Assembly (NCBI GenBank): GCA_036513075.1
Contig: DATBZS010000019.1
Coordinates: 1 to 23,241 of the forward strand
Length of the DNA stretch: 23,241 nt
Direction of reading: 5' to 3'
Source: Bog-756 sp036513075
Lineage (GTDB): Bacteria; Actinomycetota; Acidimicrobiia; Acidimicrobiales; RAAP-2
Position 1 is the stretch's first letter, and each line of letters begins with the position of its first letter. Below the pieces are notes generated by a model. The model saw nothing but the letters and a program-made list of their open reading frames with translations, did no database searches and was not told the DNA's origin. Positions 21,935-23,241 of the stretch are shown one piece after another. A program made the position numbers and the translations under genes.

Positions 21935-22134
21935 CCCCTGATGGTAGGGACCGGCTGTGCCATCCGGTGCGACCGGAAGCGGCGGCGTCCGGCGCCGTCG
22001 CGCGGGCCGCCCCCCCGGTGGGCCGGAGGGGCGGTCGGTCTGCCCGGTCGGACCCACGGGGCGCTGGGTCGCACAGGCATACGGCGCACTGACCTGGACC
22101 AGGGCACGATCCGATCTCGGTGACGCCTCATCGA

Positions 22135-22181
22135 ACAGTAGAAACCCACCCCCGGGCGATCGGACAGGGCCAAAAGTCCCT
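22135..22181 (-). promoter_or_regulatory. DosR/DevR-box-like palindrome with -10 element, upstream of radA
   Basis: Minus strand AGGGACTTTTGGCCCT (22181-22166) matches the core GGGACTWWAGTCCC of the mycobacterial dormancy regulator box at 12 of 14 positions. TACTGT at 22140-22135 would be a -10 element; the box centre then lies about 45 bases upstream of the transcription start, the usual place for an activator box replacing the -35. Motif match by eye in one place only. Confidence 0.35.
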
Positions 22182-22212
22182 ACAGATCCCGCCGACGCTC
22201 GACCGGATGCGC

Positions 22213-22241
22213 CGGAGCCCCGCCGCTTAGGCGGGGCTCCG
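22213..22241 (-). terminator. Strong hairpin terminator after clpC
   Basis: CGGAGCCCCGCC and GGCGGGGCTCCG form a perfect 12-base stem with loop GCTTA, about 40 bases past the clpC stop. No T-run follows in the clpC direction, as in many high-GC terminators. Confidence 0.75.
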
Positions 22242-22281
22242 TGTCCAGTCTCGTGATGGTGCGGCCGATGGCCGCATGGCG

Positions 22282-23241
22282 TCAGTCGGCTGAGGAGTCG
22301 GCTCCGGCCAGCTCCATCGGCGGTGGCTCGATGCCCTCGATGGCCGTGAAGCTCAACTGCTGCTCGCCGGCGACCAGGGGTGGCGCCCCCTTGACGTCGA
22401 AGGCCTCGGCCATCTCGGACGTGATGGTCTCGACGTCGACCACGATCGTCTGGCCGACCCGGAACTCCTTCCACAGGATCCGCTCGGACAGCGGGTCCTC
22501 GACCATCTGCTGGATGGCCCGGCGGAGCGGACGGGCGCCCAACTGGGGGTCGTAGCCCTTGTCGGCCAGCAGAACCTTGGCCTCGGGTGTGAGGGCCAGA
22601 CTGAGGCCCTGCAGCTCGAGCTGGTTCGACACCCGCTGGATCATCAGGTCGACGATCTCGATGACTTCCACCTTGGACAGCTCGTGGAAGACCACGACCT
22701 CATCGATCCGGTTGAGGAACTCGGGACGGAAGTGCGCCTTCAGCGCCTCGTTCACCTTGGCCTTCATCCGCTCGTAGGTCACGGCACCCGACGACTGGGC
22801 GAAGCCCACCGACGTCTTGCGCAGGTCGGCGGTGCCCAGGTTGGACGTCATGATCAGGACGGTGTTCTTGAAGTCCACCGACCGGCCCTGGGCGTCGGTC
22901 AGGCGACCGTCCTCCAGGATCTGGAGCAGCGTGTTGAACACGTCGGCATGGGCCTTCTCGACTTCGTCGAACAGGACGACCGAGAACGGCTTGCGCCGGA
23001 CGGCCTCCGTGAGCTGGCCACCCTCTTCGTACCCGACGTACCCGGGAGGCGAGCCGACCAGGCGGCTGACCGTGTGCTTCTCCATGTACTCGGACATGTG
23101 GAGCTGGATCAGCGCATCCTCGTCGTCGAACAGGAACTCGGCCAGCGTCTTGGCGAGCTCGGTCTTCCCCACACCCGTTGGGCCGAGGAAGATGAACGAG
23201 CCGCTCGGGCGTTTGGGGTCCTTGAGACCGGCCCGGGTCCG
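22282..23241 (-). CDS. clpC: ATP-dependent Clp protease ATP-binding subunit ClpC (C-terminal part)
   Basis: The window holds the last 319 residues: the second AAA+ domain with Walker A FLGPTGVGKTELA, pore-2 region GSPPGYVGYEEGG, Walker B VVLFDEVEKAH, sensor 1 LIMTSN, arginine finger in FRPEFLNRIDE and sensor 2 GARPLRRAI. The tail is acidic, ending GADSSAD. SVGFAQ contains the VGF-type loop by which ClpC docks on ClpP, so this is a protease partner rather than ClpB. The frame is open to the window edge (23241); the N-terminal domain, first AAA+ domain and start are outside. ClpC unfolds proteins for ClpP; it is essential in several actinobacteria. Confidence in ClpC versus ClpA/E rests on the loop and the pore sequence. 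Confidence 0.95.
   Translation of the reverse strand, partial: RTRAGLKDPKRPSGSFIFLGPTGVGKTELAKTLAEFLFDDEDALIQLHMSEYMEKHTVSRLVGSPPGYVGYEEGGQLTEAVRRKPFSVVLFDEVEKAHADVFNTLLQILEDGRLTDAQGRSVDFKNTVLIMTSNLGTADLRKTSVGFAQSSGAVTYERMKAKVNEALKAHFRPEFLNRIDEVVVFHELSKVEVIEIVDLMIQRVSNQLELQGLSLALTPEAKVLLADKGYDPQLGARPLRRAIQQMVEDPLSERILWKEFRVGQTIVVDVETITSEMAEAFDVKGAPPLVAGEQQLSFTAIEGIEPPPMELAGADSSAD

Larger units (their letters stand above)
21935..22281. other. Intergenic region between clpC and radA
   Basis: These 347 bases hold a strong hairpin after clpC (22213-22241) and a DosR-box-like palindrome with a -10-like element (22135-22181). The remaining roughly 200 bases before radA are GC-rich, with open frames on several strands whose translations are Arg/Pro/Gly-rich and resemble no protein. 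They would be a long radA leader if the proposed promoter is real. Confidence 0.6.

Noticed and set aside
21935..22474. Long upstream extension of the radA frame
   Set aside because: It crosses the clpC terminator hairpin and the 3' end of clpC, and the zinc-finger N-terminus MAKTAKRHRC is the standard start.

Overview
The window is about 70% GC, uses many GTG starts and is densely packed, with overlapping start/stop codons inside operons and overlapping stops between convergent genes. CarD, an EgtB/EgtD pair, GpgS, OtsA/OtsB, and the chromosomal core sets clpC-radA-disA and carD-ispD-ispF-rlmB point to a high-GC actinobacterium. I would guess a deep-branching class such as Acidimicrobiia, but that is inference. 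I see no insertion sequence, phage gene, CRISPR array or plasmid marker; it reads as ordinary chromosome.

Region 1 (1-4561) is accessory metabolism: a partial hexapeptide acyltransferase, a divergent SAM methyltransferase, an EthD-like protein, a CYP125-like cytochrome P450, a TetR repressor starting directly on the P450 stop codon, and an NADPH-dependent FMN reductase family protein. The P450 promoter carries a perfect 21-base palindrome nested inside a wider inverted repeat, a likely operator for the TetR protein.

Region 2 (4574-8242) holds a Bax inhibitor-1-like membrane protein and the most interesting unit of the window. This is a threonine-synthase-like PLP enzyme coupled by a 4-base overlap to a CysO-like sulfur carrier protein ending in Gly-Gly. 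The pair is preceded by a recognisable SAM (S-box) riboswitch whose closing helix includes part of the Shine-Dalgarno sequence, and by a promoter that would start the transcript at the riboswitch. A SAM-off switch makes little sense for threonine synthesis and good sense for methionine synthesis. I therefore read the pair as metM-metO: homocysteine made from O-phosphohomoserine with a protein thiocarboxylate as sulfur donor. gpgS (glucosyl-3-phosphoglycerate synthase) diverges from it.

Region 3 (8235-13716) has a DHA2-type drug-efflux MFS gene coupled to its TetR regulator, with two near-identical operator-like sites (one over the tetR promoter, one inside the first codons of the MFS gene). 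It continues with convergent otsA and otsB (trehalose), a membrane-anchored LytR_C-domain protein with a 9-base tandem repeat at its C-terminus, and tRNA-Thr(UGU). otsAB and gpgS together suggest compatible-solute synthesis.

Region 4 (13856-16532) is egtB-egtD (ergothioneine) plus a DUF427 protein. Region 5 (16565-23241, all minus strand) is core housekeeping: clpC (partial), radA, disA, then carD-ispD-ispF-rlmB with one-codon overlaps. ispD lacks a good standard start and may begin at a CTG overlapping the carD stop. The radA/clpC gap holds a strong hairpin terminator and a DosR-box-like palindrome.
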